Below, in pieces: positions 53,277-63,263 of a DNA stretch of 64,000 bases. Made by a program: the position numbers and the translations under genes. Each line of letters begins with the position of its first letter. Position 1 is the stretch's first letter. Origin of the DNA: Mangrovivirga cuniculi (lineage in GTDB: Bacteria > Bacteroidota > Bacteroidia > Cytophagales > Cyclobacteriaceae); NCBI RefSeq assembly GCF_005166025.1, contig NZ_CP028923.1, forward strand, positions 4,218,001 through 4,282,000, written 5' to 3'. The notes beneath the pieces were generated by a model. It ran no database searches. It saw only the letters and a list, made by a program, of their open reading frames with translations, and was not told the origin of the DNA.

Positions 53277-54806
53277 ATGAGCGAAGTATCAAGCGTTGAA
53301 CTCAGAACCTTACAACTTGATGACTACCGTGGCTTCAGAAGGTCGATGGTAGAATCTTATAAAGAATGGGAAGAAGATTACTGGGAAGAGCACCATATCG
53401 AAAAACTCCTGGAAATTTTTCCTGAAGGCCAAATTTGTATCCTTGCGGATGGAAAGATTGCTGGATGCGCACTATCCCTGATCATTAATTATGATGAAGT
53501 GGAAGATGACCATACATATAACGAAATCATCGATAATTATAAATTTGAAACCCATGCTCCGGAAGGGAATGTATTGTATGGGATCGATGTGTTTATTCAC
53601 CCTGAATACAGAGGCTTAAGATTAGGCAGACGCTTGTACGACGCAAGAAAAGATCTTTGTGAAAGATTAAATCTTAAGTCTATCATTGCAGGAGGAAGAA
53701 TACCTAATTACAATAAATATGCGGATGAGATGACTCCAAAGGAGTATATCGAAAATGTAAAACACAAAGAGATCTTTGATCCGGTATTAAGCTTTCAGCT
53801 TGCCAATGACTTCCACGTTAAGAAAGTACTTAAAAATTATCTTGAAGGAGATACTGAATCTCTGGAATATGCCACTTTACTGGAATGGAACAATATTTAT
53901 TATTCTAAAAAAGAAAAGGATATTACTCAACCTAAATCAGAGGTCAGATTGGGGTTGATTCAGTGGCAAATGCGATTATTCAATGATTTCGAGTCTTTAT
54001 GTGAGCAAATGGAATTTTTCATTGACACGCTCGGTAGTTACAACTGTGATTTCGCATTGTTCCCTGAATTGTTTAATGCTCCATTAATGGCATTTAGTAA
54101 TGAAAAGAAAGAATCAGAGGCTATTCGGGCCTTAGCTGAATTTACTGTCCCATTGAAGGATAAATTACTGGAATACGCTATCTCATACAATGTTAACATT
54201 ATTACCGGTTCGATGCCGTTGATCAAAGAAGACGGACACCTTTATAATGTTGGCTATTTATGCCGCAGGAATGGAACTTTCGAACAATATGATAAAATAC
54301 ATATAACTCCAAATGAGCAATATTACTGGGGAATGGTTGGAGGCGACACTCTAAAAGTCTTTGATACCGATGCTGGTAAGATTGGTGTGCAAGTTTGTTA
54401 TGATGTGGAATTCCCTGAATTATCCAGGTTAATGGCTGATCAGGGACTACAGATATTATTTGTGCCCTACCTTACTGATACCCAAAATGGATATACAAGA
54501 GTAGCCAGCTGTGCCAGAGCCAGAGCCATTGAAAATGAATGTTATGTAGCTATTGCAGGAGGCGTGGGTAATTTGCCAAAAGTGCAGAATATGGATATAC
54601 AGTATGGACAGGCTTCAGTATTTACACCTAGTGACTTCTCATTTCCAAATAACGGTGTGAAAGCCGAAGCAACACCAAATACTGAAATGACATTAATAGT
54701 CGATGTCGATCTTGATTTGTTAAAAAGACTACACAATTACGGCTCGGTAAAAAACCTTAAAGACAGGAGAAAAGATCTGTATTCATTGAAATGGAATAAA
54801 AAATAA
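53277..54806 (+). CDS. GNAT acetyltransferase-nitrilase fusion protein
   Basis: This 509-residue protein fuses an N-terminal GNAT domain (about 1-170; IDVFIHPEYRGLRLGRRLY is the acetyl-CoA-binding region) with a C-terminal carbon-nitrogen hydrolase (about 222-500). The hydrolase triad is Glu264 (LFPELFN), Lys340 (YDKIHI) and Cys374 (VQVCYDVEFPE). The two-domain form is a known but uncharacterised type. It could acetylate an amine and then release or transfer the amide, or act on two steps of one pathway. It follows msrA after 26 bases; a strong terminator ends the unit. Confidence 0.93.
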   Translation: MSEVSSVELRTLQLDDYRGFRRSMVESYKEWEEDYWEEHHIEKLLEIFPEGQICILADGKIAGCALSLIINYDEVEDDHTYNEIIDNYKFETHAPEGNVLYGIDVFIHPEYRGLRLGRRLYDARKDLCERLNLKSIIAGGRIPNYNKYADEMTPKEYIENVKHKEIFDPVLSFQLANDFHVKKVLKNYLEGDTESLEYATLLEWNNIYYSKKEKDITQPKSEVRLGLIQWQMRLFNDFESLCEQMEFFIDTLGSYNCDFALFPELFNAPLMAFSNEKKESEAIRALAEFTVPLKDKLLEYAISYNVNIITGSMPLIKEDGHLYNVGYLCRRNGTFEQYDKIHITPNEQYYWGMVGGDTLKVFDTDAGKIGVQVCYDVEFPELSRLMADQGLQILFVPYLTDTQNGYTRVASCARARAIENECYVAIAGGVGNLPKVQNMDIQYGQASVFTPSDFSFPNNGVKAEATPNTEMTLIVDVDLDLLKRLHNYGSVKNLKDRRKDLYSLKWNKK

Positions 54807-54810
54807 AAAT

Positions 54811-54836
54811 AAGGCCGCACGAAGCGGCCTTTTTAT
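54811..54836. terminator. Bidirectional terminator
   Basis: The stem GGCCGC/GCGGCC has loop ACGAA, a TTTTTATT tail on the plus strand and ATAAAAATAA on the left giving TTATTTTTAT on the minus strand. It serves the GNAT-nitrilase gene and the convergent peroxidase gene, whose stop lies in the tail. Confidence 0.9.
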
Positions 54837-56659
54837 TGAACAGCAAGGCTTTTGGAGGGTTCATATTTCGCATCGGTCAAAGATTTCATAAAAAGGATCA
54901 CGTCCTCCATTTCTTTTTCCGATAAGTTTAAGGGAGTATCAGGGAGAGTTTGAAATTGAACAGCAATACCGATTCCGGCACCACCTCCTCTATTATAAAA
55001 ATCCATAACTTCCTCCAGTGAAGAATAAACTCCGTTATGCATGTAAGGACCAGTTACAGCGATATTCCTCACCGTTGGAGTTTTGAAAAAATGCCTTCGT
55101 TCAGGTGTATTATAAAGATTATACCGACCCGGATCCGGGTCTATTTTAGCATTTATAGTATCATTGGTTTGTGGCACACCAAGGAGTTCCATTTCTGATT
55201 CAGTAAAATCAGGAGGAACTGTACCATTAAATACAGGAGCAAAATGACAGGTCGCACATTTTGCTTTTCCCATAAAAAGATTGAAACCATTTATTTCTCT
55301 TTCAGATAACAATTCTCTTTCAGTGGTATTAATTGCCCGGTCAAACCTTGAATCAAAAGCAGCTAAATCACGAACATAACTAGCGATAGCATGTCTCACA
55401 GAATGCTGATCAACCCCTTTATCGTAAAGTGTGTCAAAAGCAATTGTATACTCTTTAATTCTTTTCACTGTTTCAACCATTGAACTTAGGTCTGTATGAA
55501 ATTCTTTTTCATTATTTACCACAGAAACAATCTGGCCTTCCAGGCTGCCCGATCGATTATCAAAGAAAAACCCCTGTTGTAAATGGGCATAAGTTAAAGT
55601 TGGCGTATTTCGTTTTTGCCCGGCAAATACCTTTTTACCATCTGTAAAGGCTTTTTTGGCTTCGTGACAGGTTCCGCAACTCATTCTTCCACTGCTAGAT
55701 AGCCTGGTATCATCAAAAAGCGCCTTTCCTACTAATATTTGTCCATCTTTTACATTTTTACCATTTCTCTCAGCGAAAAAATCATCATTAAAAGTTGAAG
55801 TAGAGAAAAGAGAAGTCATGTCATTATTAAAAGCCAGTTTAAATGGGAAATTCACATCCAGCTTTTCAACAGTTTCATTCCATAGTCCTAATTGAGAATG
55901 AGTAACTGTTTTAATAAATTCATATCTGTTAAATTCATTAAAGTCTCCTTTTAAGTAGGATCTTGCATCATTAATTGAGACAGACCACTTTTTCTGAAGT
56001 TGCTTATCTCTATTTAATATTTCCGAATGAATTAAATAATCCTCAATTCGCTGATAAGCTATACTGCTTTCAAAAAGTGAATTCTCAAGGACTGGTGAAT
56101 CAAATCCGGTAATACCGGTTAAGGCTATTCTTGTTATTTCCTTTCTGATCATCCATAATATATGGTAATCTTTATACCCTTTTAATCCAGTTGTATTCTC
56201 AACTAATTTAAGTCTGTTAAGAGTTTGCCGGGCTATACTATTTACCTCTGTGGTATCCGGATTATCAACAAAAAGTGCTTCTTCGAGAACCTGAAACCCC
56301 GAAGGTTTTTTGATTTTAATGTCAGTCAGGTCTTCTTCTTCAACCTTCAAAATATTAGGTTGATTGAGGTATTTATAATTTTCTATATCAACAAATCCTA
56401 AAGCCGGCTCCAGCCTTTTAAAGTCCAGCCTTGCCTCAAGATAAAAGTTTTGTTTTTCCTCTAAACTTTCTGACTTAATCAGGGAATCAAGATTACTCAG
56501 GCAGCTTGAAAGATCTGCTTTATAGATGAAGTTTATTGATGTTTTTTCCTTTTCGTTCAAACCATCTTTACCCTGACTTCCACACGAAAAAATAAATGCA
56601 AAGAGGCTTATTATAAAACAAGCCTCTATGATTGCATATAGTTTAATTTTGATATTCAT
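54833..56659 (-). CDS. Imelysin-like domain fused to diheme cytochrome c peroxidase
   Basis: This 608-residue exported protein has a lipoprotein-like signal (IFSCGSQG), an N-terminal helical domain (about 40-270) with imelysin features (LEARLDFKRLEPALGFVDIENYKYLNQP in parts, and PSGFQVLEEALF in place of GFHxxE), and a diheme MauG/CcpA-type domain with heme sites Cys328-Cys331-His332 (CGTCHEAKKAFTDG) and Cys468-Cys471-His472 (CATCHFAPVFNG). It may reduce peroxide or oxidise a partner, with the imelysin part binding iron or a protein. It follows the PhoX-like gene after 20 bases. Confidence 0.9.
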   Translation of the reverse strand: MNIKIKLYAIIEACFIISLFAFIFSCGSQGKDGLNEKEKTSINFIYKADLSSCLSNLDSLIKSESLEEKQNFYLEARLDFKRLEPALGFVDIENYKYLNQPNILKVEEEDLTDIKIKKPSGFQVLEEALFVDNPDTTEVNSIARQTLNRLKLVENTTGLKGYKDYHILWMIRKEITRIALTGITGFDSPVLENSLFESSIAYQRIEDYLIHSEILNRDKQLQKKWSVSINDARSYLKGDFNEFNRYEFIKTVTHSQLGLWNETVEKLDVNFPFKLAFNNDMTSLFSTSTFNDDFFAERNGKNVKDGQILVGKALFDDTRLSSSGRMSCGTCHEAKKAFTDGKKVFAGQKRNTPTLTYAHLQQGFFFDNRSGSLEGQIVSVVNNEKEFHTDLSSMVETVKRIKEYTIAFDTLYDKGVDQHSVRHAIASYVRDLAAFDSRFDRAINTTERELLSEREINGFNLFMGKAKCATCHFAPVFNGTVPPDFTESEMELLGVPQTNDTINAKIDPDPGRYNLYNTPERRHFFKTPTVRNIAVTGPYMHNGVYSSLEEVMDFYNRGGGAGIGIAVQFQTLPDTPLNLSEKEMEDVILFMKSLTDAKYEPSKSLAVQ

Positions 56660-56678
56660 TATTTGCGTGAGTAAGAAA

Positions 56679-58142
56679 TTATCTTCCCAAACCTTTGATC
56701 ACATATAACATGCTACCTTCCTTACGGCTTTCAGCTATATTTGCCACAGCACTTGGATCTGTAAATGGTGTGCCGTCAGCTTTTTCCCAACCGTGATTCT
56801 GAGTAATTACAATGAAAGACTCATCGATACCAATTACATCAGAGATATCAATCATACCAGTGATTTCCCATGTTCTGGAAGTAGTACCATATCCTTCGGC
56901 AGCTGCAGCTTCCTGATCGCATTCTAATACTGTTTTTAACTCACCTGTATTCAGGTTATATTGATATAATCTGGCATAATGCATTTTCTCAGGAGTATCA
57001 AAATAGCCATTAGGATCTTCCTGGATGTAAGCATAGTTCTCTGTAACAACAATGTTATCCGGGCTGTGGAAAGTTGCTGCTTTACCATCAAGTTTGTCTC
57101 CGTCAAGAACACAAGTAATCTTAGCTGCTCCTGTAGGGTCATTTTCATTCAACTCTACTTTGTAAATTCTACCGTAAAGAGTTCCTTTTCCAACAAGACC
57201 ATCTTTTTTACGACCTGTAACAGTAAGGTATAACTCTCTGTTGTTTGCTGCACTTCCTCTTCTCCAATCGATATCTTCCAATCTTGAGAATCCCATTACG
57301 CCTTTTTCTTTCGCTTCAGCATCAAGAAGATCGATATTTGTCTCAGTAAGCTCAACAAATTCTGCATCGTAGCTAACTCCTTCTTCCATGTCCATTTCAT
57401 AAGTAACACCTTCAGTTGTTACTTTTAATCCGTAGAGCTTTCCACCATTAAGGTCACCTCTATCTCCGACATACATTCCTAACTGACCTGAAGGAACTTC
57501 ATTGTCTGAATGGTCATCCCCTATAAAAACAACAGTTTTGTCAGCATAAGCATCTTTACCGATAGCTACTGCATTTTCTGTTGACCATTGCCCCATTGCA
57601 GTTAGCATTTCCGGAACTGAAGCATCTTGTGCGCTTTTAAATGGATCTGTTACAAATACACCTTTAGAAGATCCACCCCATTCGCCACCAGATAAATATA
57701 ATGGACCAAATCCGTGTTCTTCAGGAGTAATCATTGAACCAGAACACTGAGCAGTCGCTGCAGTAGCAGATGAATTTAAAATGTACTCTCCGCTAACCGG
57801 AGTGAAGGTTTCATCAAATTTGATTCTGGCAATTGAATAATCAGCTTCAATATTGTTGATCAAAGTGAATGTACCATCATCATTTTTTAGTAGGCCAGCT
57901 CCATCAGCCATTGATCCATAAACGAAATCAGGTGAACCACTTAATTGATCTTCAGAGCTAAGTAAAGGATAAACATCAACATCAGAAAACTGAGATGTTA
58001 ATGATAAAAAGTTTGGAGTCATCGAATGTGCTTTTAATTCAACTCCCGGCTCAACAACAACGGGTTATCCCTCCATTTTCATTATCACAAGCAGAAAATA
58101 AAGCTGCGATAATTGCAAGTGATAGAAATTTTTGATTTGCAT
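56679..58142 (-). CDS. PhoX-like (DUF839) lipoprotein gene with two compensating frame breaks
   Basis: The intact frame from the ATG at 58022 encodes 447 residues of a PhoX/DUF839-type protein (FVYGSMADGAGLLKNDDGTFTL, CSGSMITPEEHGFGP, ATFHSPDNIVVTENYAYI). Its signal peptide lies further upstream. An ATG at 58142 starts MQIK; with one extra A in the A5 run (58129-58133) the frame becomes KFLSLAIIAALFSACDNENGG, a perfect lipoprotein signal, and one base less in the CCC (58062-58064) returns to the main frame as VVVEPGVELKAHS. ATG 58142 and the main frame share a phase with a TAA at 58067. A TAAGTTTG box lies at 58177-58184. A role in calcium-dependent phosphate release is possible but unproven. 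Confidence 0.8.
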
Positions 58143-58176
58143 CGTGTTTCAGTTTTTAATAGTAGTAAATCTGATG

Positions 58177-58184
58177 CAAACTTA
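58177..58184 (-). promoter_or_regulatory. TAAGTTTG -7 box before PhoX-like gene
   Basis: Exact TAnnTTTG match on the minus strand, 34 bases before the ATG at 58142. It supports that ATG as the true start. No TTG is visible at -33. Confidence 0.45.
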
Positions 58185-58297
58185 TCGCTACACTTTAACC
58201 TGATAATTAATCACCTATTAAATCATATTAAAGAAAACCAGCGTCGTTTAACAATGAATTGACACTGCATTTATTTATGGTTAATAAGTATTTAACC

Positions 58298-59791
58298 TTA
58301 ATTTAATGACTGCCTTATTAATGCCTTCACTTCAGGCTTCACTACTTTACCCATCGCATTTTGGGGTAACTGTTCAACTCTTTGCCAAATTTGAGGAATT
58401 TTATGTCTCGCGAGGTGTAATAATGCATAATCTTTCAGCATAGATAGATATTTACCCTCATTGTGTTTGTCATCAAAAACAATTGCAGCTGCTATAACTT
58501 CACCATACTCCTCATTTGGGATTCCCACCACTGCAGCATCTTTGACGAATTCATGCTTTCTCAAAACTTCTTCAATATCCTTGGCTGAGATTTTATATCC
58601 TCCCACTTTCAGGATATCAACTGAATACCTTCCAAGAATCTTATACACTCCATTTTCAGAAACAACTACTCTGTCACCGGTCTTAAACCACCCATCCTGG
58701 TCAAAAGCATTGGCTGTCGCTTCAGGCTTATTCCAGTATTCTTTAAACAATTGATTTCCCTTCACTAATAATTCTCCGGTATTTTCTTCACCCTCCTCGA
58801 CTGCTATTTTAACATCAATACCATTGAGTGGTTTTCCGACCATGCCCTCAAATCGTTCTCCCTCGTATTCATTACTCAATACCATTCCCGTTTCTGACAT
58901 CCCATATCTTTCAAGCAAAAAATGCCCTGAAATATCCTCCCATCTTTTTAAAACAGAAATGGGTAGTGCCGCGGAGCCACTGACCATTAACCTCATCGAC
59001 TGACATGCATTAGTAAAATCCTCCTGTTGTTTAGAATCCCTGGATTCAAACTCATTAATTAATTTTCTATAAATGGTGGGCACTGCCATAAAAACAGTAG
59101 AGCCCATTTTACGCAGCTTATCAAATAACTCAGATTTATTGAATTTAAAAAATTCAACCTTCGCACCAATTGTGAGAGCACATAGGGTAATATTTACAAT
59201 TCCATGAATATGATGCATTGGTAAAGGATTGATAATATAATCTGACTTCTCCCATTTCCACGCCTCTATCAGGGTATCTACCTGACTTTTAATCGAACCA
59301 AAGGTATGAACAACTCCTTTTGGCTTACCGGTTGTTCCACTGGTATAAATCATCAATGCCTTATCATCTTCTTTTATATCAACCCCTTGATTATGCCCTA
59401 TATTTTTATCTGCAACAATCCGGTCAACAAAACCGATCTGAAGAAATGGAAAAGAATCAGGTAATTCTTTTTTTAAATCAGAAAAAGAGGTTAATAAAAT
59501 ATCTGACTGGCTATCTTTTACATAATGAGCTAATTCCGACAATGGATATGATACAGGCATAGGCACAAAAACCCCTCCAGCAAGCCATGTCCCCAGCATT
59601 GCATATAAATATTCCTCACCGGGTCTTAAAAAGCTCAACACTGTTTTTCCCTTAAGATTTCCCTTCTCGGACAGAAGAAACTCAGCCATTTTTTCTGAAC
59701 CCGACCTCAAATCATCATAGGATAAGTCTGGCTCCCCTTTTATTGCAGTTCCTCTATTATTTAAAATATTTTCAACGAATAATGAAGACAT
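58298..59791 (-). CDS. AMP-dependent acyl-CoA synthetase, malonyl-CoA-synthetase-like
   Basis: This 497-residue ANL-superfamily enzyme activates a carboxylic acid as acyl-AMP and then forms a CoA thioester. Motifs are YTSGTTGKPKG (phosphate loop), NPLPMHHIHGIVN, ERYGMSETG, GWFKTGDR and KVGGYKIS with the C-terminal lid. PLPMHHIHG and the size resemble malonyl-CoA synthetases, but the substrate is not certain. It starts 47 bases after the amidohydrolase-like gene on the same strand, so it may be the last gene of the amidoligase operon, supplying an acyl group, or an independent gene. Confidence 0.9.
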   Translation of the reverse strand: MSSLFVENILNNRGTAIKGEPDLSYDDLRSGSEKMAEFLLSEKGNLKGKTVLSFLRPGEEYLYAMLGTWLAGGVFVPMPVSYPLSELAHYVKDSQSDILLTSFSDLKKELPDSFPFLQIGFVDRIVADKNIGHNQGVDIKEDDKALMIYTSGTTGKPKGVVHTFGSIKSQVDTLIEAWKWEKSDYIINPLPMHHIHGIVNITLCALTIGAKVEFFKFNKSELFDKLRKMGSTVFMAVPTIYRKLINEFESRDSKQQEDFTNACQSMRLMVSGSAALPISVLKRWEDISGHFLLERYGMSETGMVLSNEYEGERFEGMVGKPLNGIDVKIAVEEGEENTGELLVKGNQLFKEYWNKPEATANAFDQDGWFKTGDRVVVSENGVYKILGRYSVDILKVGGYKISAKDIEEVLRKHEFVKDAAVVGIPNEEYGEVIAAAIVFDDKHNEGKYLSMLKDYALLHLARHKIPQIWQRVEQLPQNAMGKVVKPEVKALIRQSLN

Positions 59792-59838
59792 AACGCACCT
59801 TGTTTTAAGGTGTAAATTAAATGAATAAACCTCGTAAA

Positions 59839-60569
59839 TCAGTTGAATTTGGTAATTGTATCGAAATCAAGATCTAATTCTTCTATACCACGTAATGATG
59901 ATATGATCGAGGAACTTATAGAAGGTATTTCACCATTATAAAAAAATCGATTATTCACTTCAATTTCAATACCGAGATAATTTTTAGGAGGAAAATGTCT
60001 TCGAAAATGAGTTGTGAGTCCATCATCTGTACCCTGGTAAGGAGCATTATATTTTACCTTCAGGTTTTCATCTGCCTTTAACAGGTTTTTACGGATAAAA
60101 TAACAAACCTTGTTTTCTAAAATTCTTGTCTCGTCATATAATAACCCAATATCAAAATCCCTCACTTCATCATTAAATACTGTATTAAATGTATGGATAC
60201 TTAAATGTATTATTAAACTCCCTTCACCTATACTTCTGGTCATAAACTCCTCTATCCTTTTACGATAAGGAAAATAATAATTAGATAGAATCTCTTGCTT
60301 TGTAGATCGATCTACCTCATTAATATATTTGCTAAATAATTGCCTATTACCTATGCTTCTGTTTAGATCAACCAGCAACCTTGAATAGGTCGAAAAAATC
60401 ATTGGATAATTATTAGCTTTTTCGATATCTGAAGCAATGAGATAAGCTCCAGGGTCCCATCCCCAATGACTAGAGATTATATCATCTGGAATGTCCAATT
60501 TATCCTGGAACGATTCAGGGATATCATAACCCCATGTTCACAGGTAAGTATTACTTTTATACCGGACAT
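59839..60569 (-). CDS. N-formylglutamate amidohydrolase-like enzyme, frameshifted near the start
   Basis: The family-like protein begins at the ATG at 60569, overlapping the end of the GCS2-like gene: MSGIKVILTCEHG runs to the G4 run at 60530-60533. One added G gives CEHGGYDIPESFQ in the other frame, which continues as 220 residues with HWGWDPGAYLIA and SRLLVDLNRSIGN. The CEHGG and RLLVDLNR motifs mark the N-formylglutamate amidohydrolase (FGase) family, zinc amidases. In amidoligase operons such enzymes are expected to trim the product. The frame break removes the metal-motif start from the rest. Confidence 0.82.
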
Positions 60570-61812
60570 TTTATAAATATTTTATCTTCTCTTAAACACA
60601 TCGAAAGTGTTTTATATAAACTCATAAGTTCTGATTTAGTTGGATTTGTACCAACATTTTTTAAGATTCTTTCAGATAAACTACCCTGATTAACCAAAAC
60701 ATCTATCTGATTTTTCCAAGGTAATATAAGCCCTGGATAATCCTCCTGCAATTCCAGGTAAATATGATTTATCAGATCGTTTACTGTTGAATCTTCTATC
60801 CCGCGTAAACCAAAAAAACCCAGGTACTCATAATCATTTATTACTGCTGCTCTGCCGAAACTTATTGTTTGCTTAAATATACGATTTAGATCCATCGTAT
60901 TCTTTTGTTGAATTTTTTTTAGGCCAGAGTATCGCTCTTCAGATATTAATTTTATCATCCCGATTATAAAGGAAAGAATCGCAAGATCTGCTGATGGGCA
61001 TTCTTGAATATCCAGGACTCGTATTTCAATACTGCCCCGGTCAAAACGGGCAATTGCACCCCTTGAATTAACCCATACCGGATCTAATATTTGATCTTCA
61101 TTAAATGGAGCTATCTTTTCACTTATTTTATCGAATATTTTTCTTTTATAACTAGCTTCTGAATACACTCTTTCCGGAATAACCTTCCCGGTTATGCAAG
61201 AGATTCGTTTTTGATTATTCATGTAGTAAATAAGTCTGCCATCCATTACTCCGGAGAACAAACCATCAAAAAAGGGCGAAGATGCAGCAAGTGCCGGAAG
61301 TAAGGGTAAAATTATTCGTATAGCTCCATGTAAACAAGCAAACTCATAATCATCATAAAAGGGTAGGTTTAAATGTGTAGATTGAACATTAGACCAACCG
61401 TTTCCTGAGCAATTAAACACCTCATCGTAACGCTTATAAACTACCCCGGAATCATAAGGCCAAAGTTTTTTTTCTTTGATCGAATTCATGAATGGATGAG
61501 CTGCTGTCGGCATTAACATTGCATTAAAATCTATCAATCGTTCATTTATTTCTGAAATATTATTGTTAAACTCTTCCTTCAAAAGTGCTAAATCCTCCTC
61601 CGGACGAGTAGATTTTAATTCTAAAACATGCATCACTAATTCATTCGACCAGCTGATGATTCCATTATTTTTTTCACCTACCACTATATCTCCTTTTTTT
61701 CGAAAAGCTTATCAGCAATAGGCATAACTTCCAAAGTGTCACGATTAACAATCATATACTCAAGCTCTATTCCAAAAGCCTGGAAAAGTCTTAATCTATT
61801 TCTTTTGATCAT
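60557..61812 (-). CDS. GCS2-like carboxylate-amine ligase, frameshifted near the start
   Basis: This is a glutamate-cysteine ligase type 2 (GCS2) relative that forms an amide between a carboxylate and an amine. The start ATG at 61812 overlaps the RimK stop as ATGA. The first 38 codons give FQAFGIELEYMIVNRDTLEV with the family GIELEY motif, then an A7 run at 61694-61700 breaks the frame; one added A restores KKGDIVVGEKNNG. The main frame shows MPTAAHPF, QSTHLNLPF, RFDRGSIEIRVLDIQECPSADLAI and other ligase blocks. With the RimK-like enzyme it could build a short peptide-like product. Confidence 0.82.
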
Positions 61813-63263
61813 TTGATATTCTTAATTCGTGCAGTAAATTCCTGTACAATACTTTTATAAATAAAATTTTTAGATGCTTTATCTTCCACGCCCGCATCGA
61901 TGCTCGGATTATCGTTTATTTCAATAACAAAATACTTTCCGTCTTTTTGTTTTACATCAACCCCATAAAGACCATTTCCAATTAATTTACTGGCTTTTAC
62001 AGCAATGTTTAAAAGTTTTTTAGGCACTTCTTCAATATTTAATGTTTCACTTTTCCCGGATTGCCCTTTTTTCTTGTCCCAGTTATAAATCTGCCAATGA
62101 TTTCTGGCCATATAATACTTACAGACATAAAGTGGATTACCATTAAGTACTCCAACCCGCCAGTCAAAATCAGTAGGCATAAATTCCTGAATAATTAGCA
62201 AATCGGACTTCTGAAACATTTCCTTTAAAGATCTCTTTAGCTCTTCGTGATTATTTACCTTTAAAACGCCTTTTGAAAAAGACCCGTCAGGTTGCTTAAT
62301 AACTGCAGGATATTCAAATGGAAGTTTAAATGATTTGTTCTGAGACTTATGCACAACGACGGCTTTAGGAACAGGGATTCCATTACTACTGAGTAATTCG
62401 TGTAAAAAAACCTTATTCGTACATCGCAAAATACTTTGAGAATCGTCTATAACTACAATTCCTTCACTTTCTGCTTTTTTAGCAAATCTGTAAGTATGGT
62501 GATTTACGTTTGTAGTTTCCCTTACAAATACCGCATCAAAGCTTAATAAGCGTGCAAAATCATTTTTTGTAATAAACTCAACCGAATAACCGGCCTTGTC
62601 TGCCTCCTTTACAAATTTGTTCAGGGCTTTGGCATTACTTGGTGGTGTCTGGTCTTCATGATTTACCAGGATACCCATCGAATATTTTTTACGCTCATAA
62701 TTCAAGGTCAGTTTTTTACCTTTTAGAAAAGAGGCTAGACTGGATTTGAAATCAACAAACTCTTCAGGCGTTAAATCTTTGATGGAAAGCTGCCTGATAG
62801 TACCCGGATACCATTTCCCTGCCTTTCTCACAAACACTGCTTTTAACAAAGGAAGCTGAGAAATATTCAATAATGTCAAAGCAAGCTTTAGAAAACTAAG
62901 TTCTTTACAAGTACCAAAGTAAACATTGAATTCAATTTTTTCCTGATCTGTTTCCTGGAAAGATTTCTGAATCAGATCATCCCAGTCACCAAGATCGGTT
63001 TTGATTAAAGTCGATGTTTTGATGTCCTGCATAGCTGTTACTGTAGGAATCACTTTATGTTTTCTTGCCTCAGCTAAAAGAGAAACATAGTAACCAGTGC
63101 TCTGATAACCATAACTATCACATAAATTGATCACAGATAGTTTTTTCTGCTGAAAAAATTCATTTTCAATATATTCCTTAGCGGTAATAGTTTCTGTATT
63201 TTGTATATCTGAAAAAGCAGAAAGCTCTACTTTTTTCTCAACCACGATATATACTAACATCAT
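61809..63263 (-). CDS. RimK-like ATP-grasp ligase with RLAN domain
   Basis: This 484-residue protein has an N-terminal RLAN-type domain (about 15-165, with VINLCDSYGYQSTGYYVSLLAEARKH, split here) and a C-terminal ATP-grasp domain of the RimK type: NKVFLHELLSSNGIPVP, PAVIKQPDGSFSKGV, EFMPTDFDWRVGVLNG and VIEINDNPSID with the Mg2+ ligands. It would add an amino acid through an acyl-phosphate. It is intact in this sequence. It overlaps the C39-like gene by 26 bases and the GCS2-like gene by four. Confidence 0.9.
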   Translation of the reverse strand: MMLVYIVVEKKVELSAFSDIQNTETITAKEYIENEFFQQKKLSVINLCDSYGYQSTGYYVSLLAEARKHKVIPTVTAMQDIKTSTLIKTDLGDWDDLIQKSFQETDQEKIEFNVYFGTCKELSFLKLALTLLNISQLPLLKAVFVRKAGKWYPGTIRQLSIKDLTPEEFVDFKSSLASFLKGKKLTLNYERKKYSMGILVNHEDQTPPSNAKALNKFVKEADKAGYSVEFITKNDFARLLSFDAVFVRETTNVNHHTYRFAKKAESEGIVVIDDSQSILRCTNKVFLHELLSSNGIPVPKAVVVHKSQNKSFKLPFEYPAVIKQPDGSFSKGVLKVNNHEELKRSLKEMFQKSDLLIIQEFMPTDFDWRVGVLNGNPLYVCKYYMARNHWQIYNWDKKKGQSGKSETLNIEEVPKKLLNIAVKASKLIGNGLYGVDVKQKDGKYFVIEINDNPSIDAGVEDKASKNFIYKSIVQEFTARIKNIK

